Assembly (NCBI RefSeq): GCF_001423085.1
Contig: NZ_LMNU01000023.1
Span: 100 to 64,099, forward strand
Source: Methylobacterium sp. Leaf125
Lineage (GTDB): Bacteria; Pseudomonadota; Alphaproteobacteria; Rhizobiales; Beijerinckiaceae
Reading direction: 5' to 3'
Length of the DNA stretch: 64,000 bases
The position numbers were made by a program, and so were the translations under genes. Shown one piece after another: positions 1 through 9,151 of the stretch. Position 1 is the stretch's first letter. Each line of letters begins with the position of its first letter. The notes beneath the pieces are model-generated. The model was not told the origin of the DNA. It saw nothing but the letters and a program-made list of their open reading frames with translations, and did not search any database.

Positions 1-2037
1 CTGGCGGAGCCTTCGGCGCTGCGTCTGTTGCCGGAGAGCGCGCTGCAGGCGGTGGCGGACGCGGTGCGCACCGAGATGATCGACGCGGTCTCGGTCACGG
101 GCGGGCATCTCGGCTCGGGGCTGGGGGTGGTCGAGCTGACGGTGGCGCTGCACCACGTGTTCGACACCCCCGACGACCGCATCGTCTGGGACGTCGGCCA
201 CCAGGCCTACCCGCACAAGATCCTCACCGGCCGGCGCGACCGCATCCGGACCCTGCGCCAGCCCGGCGGGCTGTCGGGCTTCACCAAGCGGGCCGAGAGC
301 GTCTACGATCCCTTCGGGGCGGCCCATTCCTCCACCTCGATCTCGGCCGCGCTGGGCATGGCCGTGGCGCGCGACCTCGACGAGGCGACGGCCAAGGCCC
401 AGGGCGCAGCGGTGCCGAAGCGGCGCAACATGGTGGCGGTGATCGGCGACGGCTCGATGTCGGCCGGCATGGCGTACGAAGCCATGAACAATGCCGGCGC
501 CCTGCACTCGCGCCTCATCGTCATCCTCAACGACAACGACATGTCGATCGCGCCGCCCGTGGGCGCCATGTCGGCCTACTTCGCGCGCCTGGCCTCGGGG
601 GGCACCTACCAGTCCCTGCGCGAGACCGCCAAGCAGCTGGGCCGGCTCCTGCCCAAGGGCCTCTACCAGCGCGCGGCCGCGGCCGAGGAATACGCCCGCT
701 CCCTGGTGGTGGGCTCGGGCACGATGTTCGAGGAGATGGGCTTCCACTATGTCGGGCCCGTCGACGGGCACAACCTCGACCACCTGCTGCCCGTGCTCAA
801 GAACGTGCGCGACAGCGAGCAGGGCCCGATCCTGCTGCATGTGGTGACCCAGAAGGGCAAGGGCTACGCCCCGGCGGAAGCCTCGGCCGACCGCTATCAC
901 GGCGTGGTCAAGTTCGACGTGCTCTCGGGCGTCCAGGCCAAGGCCAAGCCGAACGCGCCGGCCTACACCCGGGTGTTCGGCGAGAGCCTGATCAAGGCGG
1001 CGGATGCCGACGACAAGGTGGTGGCGATCACCGCCGCGATGCCGGGGGGCACGGGCATCGACCTGTTCGGCAAGGCGCATCCGGAGCGCACCTTCGACGT
1101 CGGCATCGCCGAGCAGCACGCGGTGACCTTCGCGGGCGGGCTGGCGACGGAAGGCTACAAGCCGTTCGTGGCGATCTACTCGACCTTCCTGCAGCGGGCC
1201 TACGACCAGGTGGTGCACGACGTGGCGCTGCAGAACCTGCCCGTGCGCTTCTGCATGGACCGGGCCGGGCTGGTGGGGGCGGACGGGGCGACCCATGCGG
1301 GCGCCTTCGACCTGGCCTATCTCTGCTGCCTGCCGAACATGACGGTGATGGCCGCCGCCGACGAGGCCGAGCTGGTGCACATGGTGGCGACGGCGCATGC
1401 CCACGACACCGGCCCGATCGCGCTGCGCTATCCGCGCGGCGAGGGCGTGGGCGTGGACCTGCCCGAGCGCGGGGTCGCGCTGCCGATCGGCCGGGGCCGG
1501 ATGGTGCGGGCGCCGGAGGGCGCGCGGGTGGCGCTGCTGTCGCTGGGCACGCGGCTGTCGGAGGCGCTGAAGGCGGCCGATGCGCTGGAGGCGGAGGGCA
1601 TCGCGGTGAGCGTGGCGGATGCGCGCTTTGCCAAGCCGCTGGACGACGCTCTGATCCTGGACCTGGCCGCGCGCCACGAGGTCCTGGTGACGCTGGAGGA
1701 AGGCTCGGTGGGGGGCTTCGGCGCGATGGTGCTGCACCTGCTGGCCGAGCGGGGCGCGCTGGATGCCGGCCGGGTCCGGGTGCGCACGCTGACGCTGCCC
1801 GACACCTACCAGGACCACAACACCCCCGACGCCATGTACGCCGAGGCCGGCCTCGACGCCGCCGGCATCCTCCAGACCGTCAGGGCCGCCCTGCCCGAAC
1901 GGAAGGCGCAGGACCACAACACCCCCGACGCCATGTACGCCGAGGCCGGCCTCGACGCCGCCGGCATCCTCCAGACCGTCAGGGCCGCCCTGCCCGAACG
2001 GAAGGCCGGACAGTCGGGGCGCCTGCGCCTCGCCTGA
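1..2037 (+). CDS. dxs: 1-deoxy-D-xylulose-5-phosphate synthase, 5' end cut by window
   Basis: Condenses pyruvate and glyceraldehyde-3-phosphate to DXP, the first step of the MEP isoprenoid pathway; cytosolic and thiamine-diphosphate dependent. The reading frame is open from base 1. The family's N-terminal residues are missing, so the true start lies upstream; the TTG at 28 is internal. Visible hallmarks are the TPP motif [16 protein letters not shown], the segment [13 protein letters not shown], the pyrimidine-domain motif [12 protein letters not shown] and the C-terminal transketolase segment EEGSVGGFG. After LPDTY the last 33 residues of the family domain ([10 protein letters not shown]...PERKA) occur twice in tandem, so the protein is 33 residues longer than expected. 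It lies directly upstream of the hopanoid genes and would supply their C5 units. The function is certain; whether the duplicated tail matters is unknown. Confidence 0.96.
   Translation: MAEPSALRLLPESALQAVADAVRTEMIDAVSVTGGHLGSGLGVVELTVALHHVFDTPDDRIVWDVGHQAYPHKILTGRRDRIRTLRQPGGLSGFTKRAESVYDPFGAAHSSTSISAALGMAVARDLDEATAKAQGAAVPKRRNMVAVIGDGSMSAGMAYEAMNNAGALHSRLIVILNDNDMSIAPPVGAMSAYFARLASGGTYQSLRETAKQLGRLLPKGLYQRAAAAEEYARSLVVGSGTMFEEMGFHYVGPVDGHNLDHLLPVLKNVRDSEQGPILLHVVTQKGKGYAPAEASADRYHGVVKFDVLSGVQAKAKPNAPAYTRVFGESLIKAADADDKVVAITAAMPGGTGIDLFGKAHPERTFDVGIAEQHAVTFAGGLATEGYKPFVAIYSTFLQRAYDQVVHDVALQNLPVRFCMDRAGLVGADGATHAGAFDLAYLCCLPNMTVMAAADEAELVHMVATAHAHDTGPIALRYPRGEGVGVDLPERGVALPIGRGRMVRAPEGARVALLSLGTRLSEALKAADALEAEGIAVSVADARFAKPLDDALILDLAARHEVLVTLEEGSVGGFGAMVLHLLAERGALDAGRVRVRTLTLPDTYQDHNTPDAMYAEAGLDAAGILQTVRAALPERKAQDHNTPDAMYAEAGLDAAGILQTVRAALPERKAGQSGRLRLA
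1810..2007 (+). repeat. 99-bp tandem duplication inside dxs
   Basis: Two direct copies of a 99-bp unit lie head to tail (1810-1908 and 1909-2007). I see only one difference, at the last base of the unit, which is a silent Ala codon change (gcg versus gcc). The unit is a multiple of three, so the frame is kept and 33 residues are repeated at the Dxs C-terminus. The near-identity suggests a recent event. Confidence 0.95.
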
Positions 2038-2138
2038 GTGGCCATCCAAGTGCATGAGGCATCCGGGCTTTGCGACCCGGGTGTGTCCCCGTTGCGCTTG
2101 TCCGACACCGGTTTCGATGACAAAAGCGCGCCATCCTC

Positions 2139-2162
2139 GGGTCCGAAGTCCGCTTCGGGCCC
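2139..2162. repeat. Inverted repeat between dxs and hpnA
   Basis: Arms GGGTCCGAAG and CTTCGGGCCC enclose a 4-base loop and pair over 10 positions with one G-U. No T-run follows, so it is not a classical terminator. It sits 38 bases before the hpnA start and could be a weak terminator or a leader hairpin. Confidence 0.45.
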
Positions 2163-2199
2163 CGCGCACGCATAAGATCCTCAGACCCTTACGAGAGAA

Positions 2200-3222
2200 A
2201 TGCCACAGGCGACCCCCTCCGGCCCGTTCGATGCCGGCCCGGTTCTCATCACCGGCGCGAGCGGTTTCCTGGGAGCGGCCCTGGTCGACGTCTTCCGCAA
2301 GGCCGGCTTCCCCGTCCGGATCATGGTCCGGGCCACCTCGCCGCGCACCAACCTGACCTGGACCGACGTCGAGATCGTCGAGGGCGACATGCGCGACCGC
2401 GCCGCCGTGGCGCGCGCCCTCCAGGGCCAGCGCTATCTCGTTCACGCCGCGGCCGATTACCGGCTCTGGGCACCCGATCCGGAAGAGATCGTCGCGACCA
2501 ACCGCGACGGCGCCGTGATCCTGATGGAAGAGGCTCTCCGGGCCGGCATCGAGCGCGTCGTCTATACGTCGAGCGTCGCCACCATCAAGCCGCATGACGA
2601 CGGCACGCCGGCCGATGAAACGCGCCCCCTCACCCCCGCCACCGCCATCGGCGCCTACAAGCGCAGCAAGGTGGTGTCCGAGCGCGTGGTCGAGGAGATG
2701 GCCGCGCGCAACGGCCTGCCCGTGGTCATCGTCAATCCCTCGACGCCGATCGGTCCGCGCGACGTCAAGCCGACCCCGACCGGCCGCATCATCCTCGAAG
2801 CGGCTCTGGGCCGGATGCCGGCCTTCGTCGATACCGGCCTCAATCTCGCTCACGTGGATGACGTCGCCGCCGGGCACCTGCTGGCTCTTCGGCACGGCCG
2901 GATCGGCGAGCGCTACATCCTCGGCGGGGAGAACGTGCTCCTGTCGCAGATGCTGGCCGACATCGCCGGCCTGGTCGGCCGCAAGCCTCCGACGGTGAAC
3001 CTGCCACGGGCGGTGGTCTATCCGATCGCCTTCGTCTCCGAACAGATCGCCCGATTCACCGGCAAGGCGCCCTTCGCCACGATCGACGGAATCCGGATGT
3101 CCCGCTACCGGATGTTCTTCTCAGACGCGAAGGCGCGCGCCGAACTCGGCTACACCGCCCGGCCCTATCGCGAAGGCCTGTCCGACGCGATTGCCTGGTT
3201 CCGCCAGGAAGGACGCCTGTGA
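2200..3222 (+). CDS. hpnA: Hopanoid-associated sugar epimerase HpnA (extended SDR)
   Basis: NAD(P)-binding epimerase/dehydratase of the extended SDR superfamily, found next to squalene-hopene cyclase genes. HpnA is associated with side-chain elaboration of C35 hopanoids, but its exact reaction is not settled. The 340 residues begin with the Rossmann motif TGASGFLG, near residues 13-20, and carry the catalytic YxxxK as YKRSK. ATG 2200 is chosen because ACGAGAG precedes it at normal spacing and nothing upstream resembles the family. Its TGA (3220-3222) shares a base with the ATG of hpnC, so the two genes are translationally coupled. Confidence 0.92.
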   Translation: MPQATPSGPFDAGPVLITGASGFLGAALVDVFRKAGFPVRIMVRATSPRTNLTWTDVEIVEGDMRDRAAVARALQGQRYLVHAAADYRLWAPDPEEIVATNRDGAVILMEEALRAGIERVVYTSSVATIKPHDDGTPADETRPLTPATAIGAYKRSKVVSERVVEEMAARNGLPVVIVNPSTPIGPRDVKPTPTGRIILEAALGRMPAFVDTGLNLAHVDDVAAGHLLALRHGRIGERYILGGENVLLSQMLADIAGLVGRKPPTVNLPRAVVYPIAFVSEQIARFTGKAPFATIDGIRMSRYRMFFSDAKARAELGYTARPYREGLSDAIAWFRQEGRL

Positions 3223-4148
3223 TGAGCACGACGATCCAGACGGCCACCGAGGCACGCACCGGCAAGGGCTATCGCGACGAGAACTTTCCCGTCGCATCCC
3301 ACCTGATTCACCCGAAGCATCGTGGTGCGATCCTGGCGTTCTACGACTTCGTCCGCGCCGGCGACGACGTGGCCGACCATACCGGCCTGTCGCCGGAGCG
3401 GAAGATCGCGCTCCTCGACGCCCTCGCCGACGACCTGACCGGCAGCCGCCCGACCGATTCAGCGGCCGAGCCCCTGCGCCGCGAACTCGCCGCCCGCGGC
3501 CTCGCGCCGACGCATGCCCTCGAACTTCTCGACGCCTTCCGCCTCGATGCGCGCAAGAGCCGCTACGCCGACTGGGACGAGCTCATCGCCTATTGCCGCC
3601 TCTCGGCGATGCCGGTGGGCCGCTACGTCCTCGACGTGCATGGCGAGGACCGCAGCGTGGTCTGGGGGCCCTCGGACGCGATCTGCGCAGCCCTCCAGAT
3701 CATCAACCACCTGCAGGATTGCGGAAAGGACTACCGGGCGATCGACCGGGTCTACATCCCGCAGGACACCCTCGACGGGCACGGTGCCGCGATCTCCGAA
3801 CTCGGAGCCGACAAGGCCTCGCCGGCTCTGCGCGGTGCGATCGCCGAGCTGGCCGAGCGCACCATGGGGCTTCTCGACGAGGGGGCGGTCCTACCCGACC
3901 TCATCGCGGACCTGCGCCTCAGCCTGGAGATCGCCGCCATCCACCGCCTCGCCGTCGTGTTGTGCAAAGGGCTGATGGAGCGCGACCCGCTGAGCGAGAA
4001 GGTGCACCACGGCAAGGCCGCCTTCGCCCTGACGGCCCTCGGCGGCATCGTCGCGACCCTCGCCCGCCGGCCCCTGCGTGGCCGCACGCTGCGGTCCCAG
4101 GCCGCGAAAGTCGCGAACCCGAAGGTGGCTCAGGGGAGCCGGCCATGA
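3222..4148 (+). CDS. hpnC: Hydroxysqualene synthase HpnC
   Basis: Trans-isoprenyl diphosphate synthase fold. In the HpnCDE route HpnC converts presqualene diphosphate to hydroxysqualene. The first Asp-rich motif is seen as GDDVADH and the HpnC-type second motif as QDCGKDY. The protein is 308 residues, normal for the family. The start is ATG 3222, overlapping the hpnA stop (TGATG); a GTG at 3219 would add one Met and is less likely. The 3' end overlaps hpnD in an ATGA. It belongs to a tightly packed hpnA-C-D-E unit. Confidence 0.93.
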   Translation: MSTTIQTATEARTGKGYRDENFPVASHLIHPKHRGAILAFYDFVRAGDDVADHTGLSPERKIALLDALADDLTGSRPTDSAAEPLRRELAARGLAPTHALELLDAFRLDARKSRYADWDELIAYCRLSAMPVGRYVLDVHGEDRSVVWGPSDAICAALQIINHLQDCGKDYRAIDRVYIPQDTLDGHGAAISELGADKASPALRGAIAELAERTMGLLDEGAVLPDLIADLRLSLEIAAIHRLAVVLCKGLMERDPLSEKVHHGKAAFALTALGGIVATLARRPLRGRTLRSQAAKVANPKVAQGSRP

Positions 4149-4999
4149 GCGCGACCCTATCTCCCGCCACCGACTCCACCGCACCGGCGGTCGACGCGCT
4201 GCCGGCGAAATCCTCGTCCTTCTACACGGCGATGCGGCTGCTGCCGCCCGACCGGCGCGCGGCCATGTACGCGGTCTACGCGTTCTGCCGCGCCGTCGAC
4301 GACGTGGCCGATGACGGTGGCCCGGCCCCCGTGCGGGCCGCGGAGCTCGACCGCTGGCGCACCGACATCGACGATCTCTATGCGGGCCGTCCCGCGCCGC
4401 GCGTGCAGGACCTCGTCGTGCCGATCCGCCGCTACGGCCTGCTGCGCGAGGATTTCCAGGCGGTGATCGACGGGATGGCGATGGATGCCTTCGAGGACAT
4501 CGTCGCACCCGACGAGGCCACCCTCGACCTCTATTGCGACCGGGTCGCCAGCGCGGTCGGCCGCCTGTCGGTGCGGATCTTCGGGGTTGCCGAGCAGGAA
4601 GGCATCGCCCTCGCCTACCACGAGGGCCGCGCGCTTCAGCTCACCAACATCCTGCGCGATATCGACGAGGATGCCGAGCGGAACCGCCTCTACCTGCCGC
4701 GGGAGAAATTGGCCGCGATCGGCCTGACCGCACCGACGCCGCAAACCGCCATCGACCATCCGCGGATCGGCGAGGTCTGCATCGCCGTCGCCCGTGAGGC
4801 CGAGGCGCATTACCGCGCGACCTGGGACATCATCGCCCGGTGCCCGCGCAAGGTGACCAAGGCACCGCGCCTCATGGCGGCGGCCTATCGGCTCTACCTC
4901 GACGCCGTGCTGACCCGCGGCTGGGAGAAGCCCCGCGCCCGCGTGAAGCCGGGCAAGCTCGCCCTGCTGGGCGTCGTCCTGCGACACGGGATCGTCTGA
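4145..4999 (+). CDS. hpnD: Presqualene diphosphate synthase HpnD
   Basis: Squalene/phytoene synthase family protein of 284 residues. HpnD joins two farnesyl diphosphates to presqualene diphosphate, the first committed step to squalene here. The paired Asp-rich motifs are visible: DDVADD near residues 55-60 and NILRDIDED followed by RLYLP in the second half. ATG 4145 overlaps the hpnC stop (ATGA). The frame stays open far upstream through hpnC because of GC-rich codon bias, but nothing upstream resembles the family. It ends in a TGATG overlap with hpnE. Confidence 0.94.
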   Translation: MSATLSPATDSTAPAVDALPAKSSSFYTAMRLLPPDRRAAMYAVYAFCRAVDDVADDGGPAPVRAAELDRWRTDIDDLYAGRPAPRVQDLVVPIRRYGLLREDFQAVIDGMAMDAFEDIVAPDEATLDLYCDRVASAVGRLSVRIFGVAEQEGIALAYHEGRALQLTNILRDIDEDAERNRLYLPREKLAAIGLTAPTPQTAIDHPRIGEVCIAVAREAEAHYRATWDIIARCPRKVTKAPRLMAAAYRLYLDAVLTRGWEKPRARVKPGKLALLGVVLRHGIV

Positions 5000-6303
5000 T
5001 GGCCGGAACGGTTCACGTCATCGGGGCCGGCCTCGCCGGCCTGTCCGCCGCCGTCTCGCTGGTGGAGCGCGGCGCGCGGGTCGTCGTGCACGAGGCGGCC
5101 AAGCAGCCCGGCGGCCGCTGCCGCTCGTATTACGATCCGACGCTCGGACTGACCATCGACAACGGCAACCACCTGCTCCTGTCGGGGAACACCTCGGCGC
5201 TCGGCTTCATGCGCACCATCGGTGCGCCGGAGAGCGCCCTGTCCGGTCCGGCCGAGGCGGCGTTCCCCTTCGCCGACCTCAAGACCGGCGAGCGCTGGAC
5301 CCTGCGCCCCAACGCGGGCCGCGTGCCGTGGTGGGTCCTGCAGGCTTCCCGCCGGGTGCCCGGCACGGCGGCGCGCGACTACCTCGCGCCCCTGGGCATC
5401 CTCAAGGCAGCGGCCGGCAAGGGCCCGGGCCAGGGCGGCACCATCGGCGAGAGCATGGCCTGCGAGGGCACGCTCTACGACCGCCTGTGGCACCCGGTGC
5501 TGCTGGCCGCCCTCAACACCGATCCGAAGGAGAGCGACACGGGCCTCGCGGCGACGATCCTGCGCGAGACCCTCGGCGCCGGCGGCAAGGCCTGCCGGCC
5601 CCTCGTCGCCGTCGGCGGCCTCTCGGCGGCCTTCGTCGATCCGGCGGTCGACTATCTCACCCGGCGCGGGGCGGACCTTCGCCTGGGTCACCGGCTGCGC
5701 AGCCTCAGCTTCGGCGAGGGCCGGATCGCCGGCCTCGTCTTCAGCGACGAGACCATCACGCTCGCCGCCGAGGATGCGGTGGTGCTCGCCCTGCCGCCCT
5801 GGGTCGCCTGCGACCTGCTGCCGGGCCTGCCGGCACCGCAGAGCCACCGCTCCATCGTCAACGCGCATTTTGCTGTGGTTCCGCCGCCGGGATCGCCGTT
5901 ACTGCTCGGCGTGGTGAACGGAATGACGGAGTGGCTATTTGCCTATCCGGATCGTCTATCCGTGACCATCAGCGGGGCCGATCGGCTCTTGGATGTGCCA
6001 CGCGAAGATTTGGGACGTCAGATCTGGTCCGAGATCGTGACTTTGACCGGACTTGCGCCCGAACTGCCCAGCTGGCAGATCGTCAAGGAGAAGCGGGCGA
6101 CCTTCGCGGCAACGCCGGCCGAGGCCGCACGACGCTCCGGCGCCGTGACGGCTCACGAGAATCTCGTCCTGGCAGGGGATTGGACCGCGACCGGTCTGCC
6201 ATCGACGATCGAGGGAGCCATCCGTTCAGGAACGACCGCCGCATCGGCCCTCGCCCGGAGGACCGGCACGTGCGGACAGGCACGAGCGCGCGGCGCGGCG
6301 TGA
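4999..6303 (+). CDS. hpnE: Hydroxysqualene dehydroxylase HpnE (FAD-dependent)
   Basis: FAD-dependent amine-oxidase/phytoene-desaturase fold enzyme that reduces hydroxysqualene to squalene, completing the HpnCDE route. The N-terminus shows the dinucleotide-binding motif VIGAGLAGLSAA and the following Glu (VVHEA) for the FAD ribose. The C-terminus has the family segment GLPSTIEGAIRSG that closes the FAD site. The protein is 434 residues. ATG 4999 overlaps the hpnD stop. Codon use changes around 5865: the first two thirds use almost only G/C-ending codons, while the last ~145 codons include ttt, gct, gtt, tta and cta. The protein stays recognisable throughout, so this may mark a recombination join. 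Confidence 0.93.
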   Translation: MAGTVHVIGAGLAGLSAAVSLVERGARVVVHEAAKQPGGRCRSYYDPTLGLTIDNGNHLLLSGNTSALGFMRTIGAPESALSGPAEAAFPFADLKTGERWTLRPNAGRVPWWVLQASRRVPGTAARDYLAPLGILKAAAGKGPGQGGTIGESMACEGTLYDRLWHPVLLAALNTDPKESDTGLAATILRETLGAGGKACRPLVAVGGLSAAFVDPAVDYLTRRGADLRLGHRLRSLSFGEGRIAGLVFSDETITLAAEDAVVLALPPWVACDLLPGLPAPQSHRSIVNAHFAVVPPPGSPLLLGVVNGMTEWLFAYPDRLSVTISGADRLLDVPREDLGRQIWSEIVTLTGLAPELPSWQIVKEKRATFAATPAEAARRSGAVTAHENLVLAGDWTATGLPSTIEGAIRSGTTAASALARRTGTCGQARARGAA

Positions 6304-6342
6304 GATAAGGCGGCCGCCTGCGCGGCCGGTGAGGCGAGGACG

Positions 6343-8340
6343 ATGCGGGACGCATTCAGGAAGGTCGAGGCGCTGCAGCGCCCCAAGACTCAGGAGATCT
6401 CACTCGAGGACGTCGAGCGGGGAGTCGTGCGCGCGACCCAGGCGCTGACCGCGCTGTCGCATGACGATGGGCACCTCTGCTTCGAGCTCGAGGCCGACGC
6501 GACGATCCCGTCCGAATACATCATGTTCCACCAGTTCCGCGCCACCGAGATCGCGCCCGAACTCGAGACCAAGATCGGCAACTACCTGCGCCGCACGCAG
6601 GGCAAGCACGGCGGCTGGGCCCTGGTCCACGACGGCCCGTTCGACATGAGCGCCAGCGTGAAGGCCTACTTCGCCCTCAAGATGAGCGGCGATTCGATCG
6701 AAGCCCCGCATATGCGCCGGGCGCGCGAGGCGATCCTGTCCCGCGGCGGTGCCGCCAACTCGAACGTCTTCACCCGCTTCCTCCTGGCCCTCTTCGGCGA
6801 GGTCCCGTGGCGCGCGGTGCCGGTGATGCCGGTCGAGATCATGCACCTGCCGAGGTGGTTTCCGTTCCACCTCGACAAGGTCTCCTACTGGGCGCGCTGC
6901 GTGATCGTGCCGATGCTGGTGATCCAGGCCAAGAAGCCGCTCGCCCGCAATCCCCGCGGCATCGGCATCCCCGAGCTGTTCGTGGCGCCGCCGCAGACCG
7001 TGCGCACTTGGCCCGGCAGCCCCCACGCGACCTGGCCCTGGACGCCGATCTTCGGCGCCATCGACCGCATCTTGCAGGTCACGCAGGATTATTTCCCGAA
7101 GACGCGGCGGGCGCGTGCCATGGACAAGGCCGTGGCCTGGGTCAGCGAGCGCCTCAACGGCGACGACGGCCTCGGGGCGATTTTCCCCGCCATGGTCAAC
7201 ACCGTGCTGATGTACGACGTGCTCGGCTACCCGGCCGACCATCCCCAGGTGCGGATCGCCTGCGAGGCGATCGAGAAGCTCGTGGTCGTCAAGGAGCACG
7301 AGGCCTACGTGCAGCCCTGCCTGTCCCCGGTCTGGGACACGGCGCTGGCCGGTCACGCCCTCCTCGAGGCGGGCGGCCCGGATGCGGAGCACCAGGCCCG
7401 GCGCGGCCTCGACTGGCTGAAGCCGCTCCAGGTCCTCGACATCAGGGGCGACTGGGCCGCGGGGCGGCCGAACGTGCGCCCCGGCGGCTGGGCCTTCCAG
7501 TACGCCAACCCCCACTTCCCCGACCTCGACGACACCGCCGTGGTGGTGATGGCGATGGATCGGGCCTCGCGCCAGCACGGCCTCGTGGCCGATGTGCCGG
7601 ATTACGGCGCCTCCATCGCCCGGGCCCGCGAGTGGGTCGAGGGGCTGCAGTCGAGCGACGGCGGCTGGGCGGCCTTCGATGCCGACAACAACCACCATTA
7701 CCTGAACCACATCCCGTTCTCCGACCATGGCGCGCTGCTCGACCCGCCCACCGCCGACGTCACGGCCCGCGTGGTCTCCATGCTGGCGCAGCTCGGGGAG
7801 ACCCGGGATAGCTCGAAGGCCCTCGACCGCGGCGTCACCTACCTCCTGAACGACCAGGAGGAGGACGGCTCGTGGTACGGCCGCTGGGGCATGAACTTCA
7901 TCTACGGCACCTGGTCGGTGCTGTGCGCCCTGAACGCCGCCGGCGTCGATCCGGCCTCCCCCGAGATCCGCAAGGCGGTCGCCTGGCTGATCCGCATCCA
8001 GAACCCCGATGGCGGCTGGGGCGAGGACGCCTCGTCCTACAAGATCGACCCGGCCTTCGAGCCCGGCTACTCCACCGCCTCGCAGACGGCCTGGTCGCTG
8101 CTGGCCCTGATGGCGGCCGGCGAGGCCGACGATCCGGCGGTGACCCGCGGCATCAACTACCTGACCCGCACTCAGGGCGCCGACGGCTTCTGGTCCGAGG
8201 AGCGCTACACCGCGACCGGCTTCCCGCGGGTGTTCTACCTGCGGTACCACGGCTACCCGAAGTTCTTCCCCCTGTGGGCCATGGCGCGCTACCGCAACCT
8301 TCAGCGCAGCAACACCCGGAAGATCGCCTTCGGCATGTGA
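6343..8340 (+). CDS. shc: Squalene-hopene cyclase
   Basis: Membrane-associated class II terpene cyclase (HpnF) that folds squalene into hopene and hopanol, the core of membrane hopanoids. It is 665 residues, typical for bacterial SHC. The protonating DxDD motif is intact as DLDD at residues 394-397. Several QW repeats are present, such as QSSDGGWAAF, QEEDGSWYGRWG, QNPDGGWGE and QGADGFW. ATG 6343 follows a GAGGCGAGGA ribosome-binding region. It starts 39 bases after hpnE and is probably co-transcribed. Confidence 0.97.
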   Translation: MRDAFRKVEALQRPKTQEISLEDVERGVVRATQALTALSHDDGHLCFELEADATIPSEYIMFHQFRATEIAPELETKIGNYLRRTQGKHGGWALVHDGPFDMSASVKAYFALKMSGDSIEAPHMRRAREAILSRGGAANSNVFTRFLLALFGEVPWRAVPVMPVEIMHLPRWFPFHLDKVSYWARCVIVPMLVIQAKKPLARNPRGIGIPELFVAPPQTVRTWPGSPHATWPWTPIFGAIDRILQVTQDYFPKTRRARAMDKAVAWVSERLNGDDGLGAIFPAMVNTVLMYDVLGYPADHPQVRIACEAIEKLVVVKEHEAYVQPCLSPVWDTALAGHALLEAGGPDAEHQARRGLDWLKPLQVLDIRGDWAAGRPNVRPGGWAFQYANPHFPDLDDTAVVVMAMDRASRQHGLVADVPDYGASIARAREWVEGLQSSDGGWAAFDADNNHHYLNHIPFSDHGALLDPPTADVTARVVSMLAQLGETRDSSKALDRGVTYLLNDQEEDGSWYGRWGMNFIYGTWSVLCALNAAGVDPASPEIRKAVAWLIRIQNPDGGWGEDASSYKIDPAFEPGYSTASQTAWSLLALMAAGEADDPAVTRGINYLTRTQGADGFWSEERYTATGFPRVFYLRYHGYPKFFPLWAMARYRNLQRSNTRKIAFGM

Positions 8341-8407
8341 GTCGATGGGATGGGGGGCGCAGGGGTGTGATGCGAAGGCTCCGGTTCGTGGTCGATCGAG
8401 CAACGGC

Positions 8408-9112
8408 ATGCGTGCGATGACCGCGCCCGGCACCCTCCCGGTCCTGGCCGTGACCGGCCTCGCGAAGGAGGCGCGGCTCGCCTCCGGCACCGGCGTTCAA
8501 GCAATTGGGGCCGGCGGCAATCCGGAACGTCTTCGCGCCCTCCTGGCCGCACGGCCCGAGCCGGGCTGCCGCGCCGTCGTCAGTATCGGCATCGCCGGCG
8601 GCCTCGACCCGGCTCTCCAGCCCGGCGACGTGCTGGTCGCAACCGCCATCGTCATGCCGACACGAAGCTATTTGGCCGATCCCGCCATCACCGCGGCCTG
8701 GATGCGTGCGCTCGCGGGATCCGGCTTGACCGTTCGCGAAGCCGTGCTGGCCGGCGTCGATGCCGCCGTGATCGACGTTTCCGCCAAGGCGGCCCTGCGC
8801 AGCGCGACCGGCAGCGCCGGGGTCGACATGGAATCCCATGTGGCGGCGGCCTATGCGGCGGAGCATGGGTTGCCTTTCGCGGCCCTGCGCATCGTCTGCG
8901 ATCCTGCCGACCGCGCGATCCCGGCCTTCGCCGCCCAGGCGCTGAAGCCCGACGGCGAGCCCGACATCCGCGCGGTGCTCACCGCGATCGCACGGCAGCC
9001 GAGCCAGATCCCCGCCCTGATCCGCCTGGCCCGCGACTCGGGCCGCGCCTTTCAGAGCCTGACCCGATGCCGGGCCCGGCTCGGGATCGCCCTCGGCGTC
9101 CCGGCCGTCTGA
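8408..9112 (+). CDS. hpnG: Hopanoid-associated phosphorylase HpnG
   Basis: Member of the purine nucleoside phosphorylase/MTA-SAH nucleosidase superfamily. HpnG releases adenine from adenosylhopane to give a ribosylhopane intermediate in C35 hopanoid synthesis. Family features visible are the phosphate-loop-like segment VSIGIAGGLDP, the GVDMESHVAAAYA nucleoside-binding segment and the late Asp in IVCDPADR. The start is uncertain: ATG 8408 gives 234 residues and ATG 8417 gives 231. The frame is open back to 8345, but that extension has no family resemblance and no ribosome-binding site. It is the last gene of the block and converges with the next gene. Confidence 0.88.
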   Translation: MRAMTAPGTLPVLAVTGLAKEARLASGTGVQAIGAGGNPERLRALLAARPEPGCRAVVSIGIAGGLDPALQPGDVLVATAIVMPTRSYLADPAITAAWMRALAGSGLTVREAVLAGVDAAVIDVSAKAALRSATGSAGVDMESHVAAAYAAEHGLPFAALRIVCDPADRAIPAFAAQALKPDGEPDIRAVLTAIARQPSQIPALIRLARDSGRAFQSLTRCRARLGIALGVPAV

Positions 9113-9151
9113 GAGCACGCCGCGCGCGAAGCGTACCGGGACGGAGGCGCT

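Noticed and set aside
3191..4144. Long N-terminal extension of hpnD overlapping hpnC
   Set aside because: The extension is Arg/Pro-rich, overlaps hpnC in another frame and has no family counterpart; ATG 4145 is coupled to the hpnC stop.
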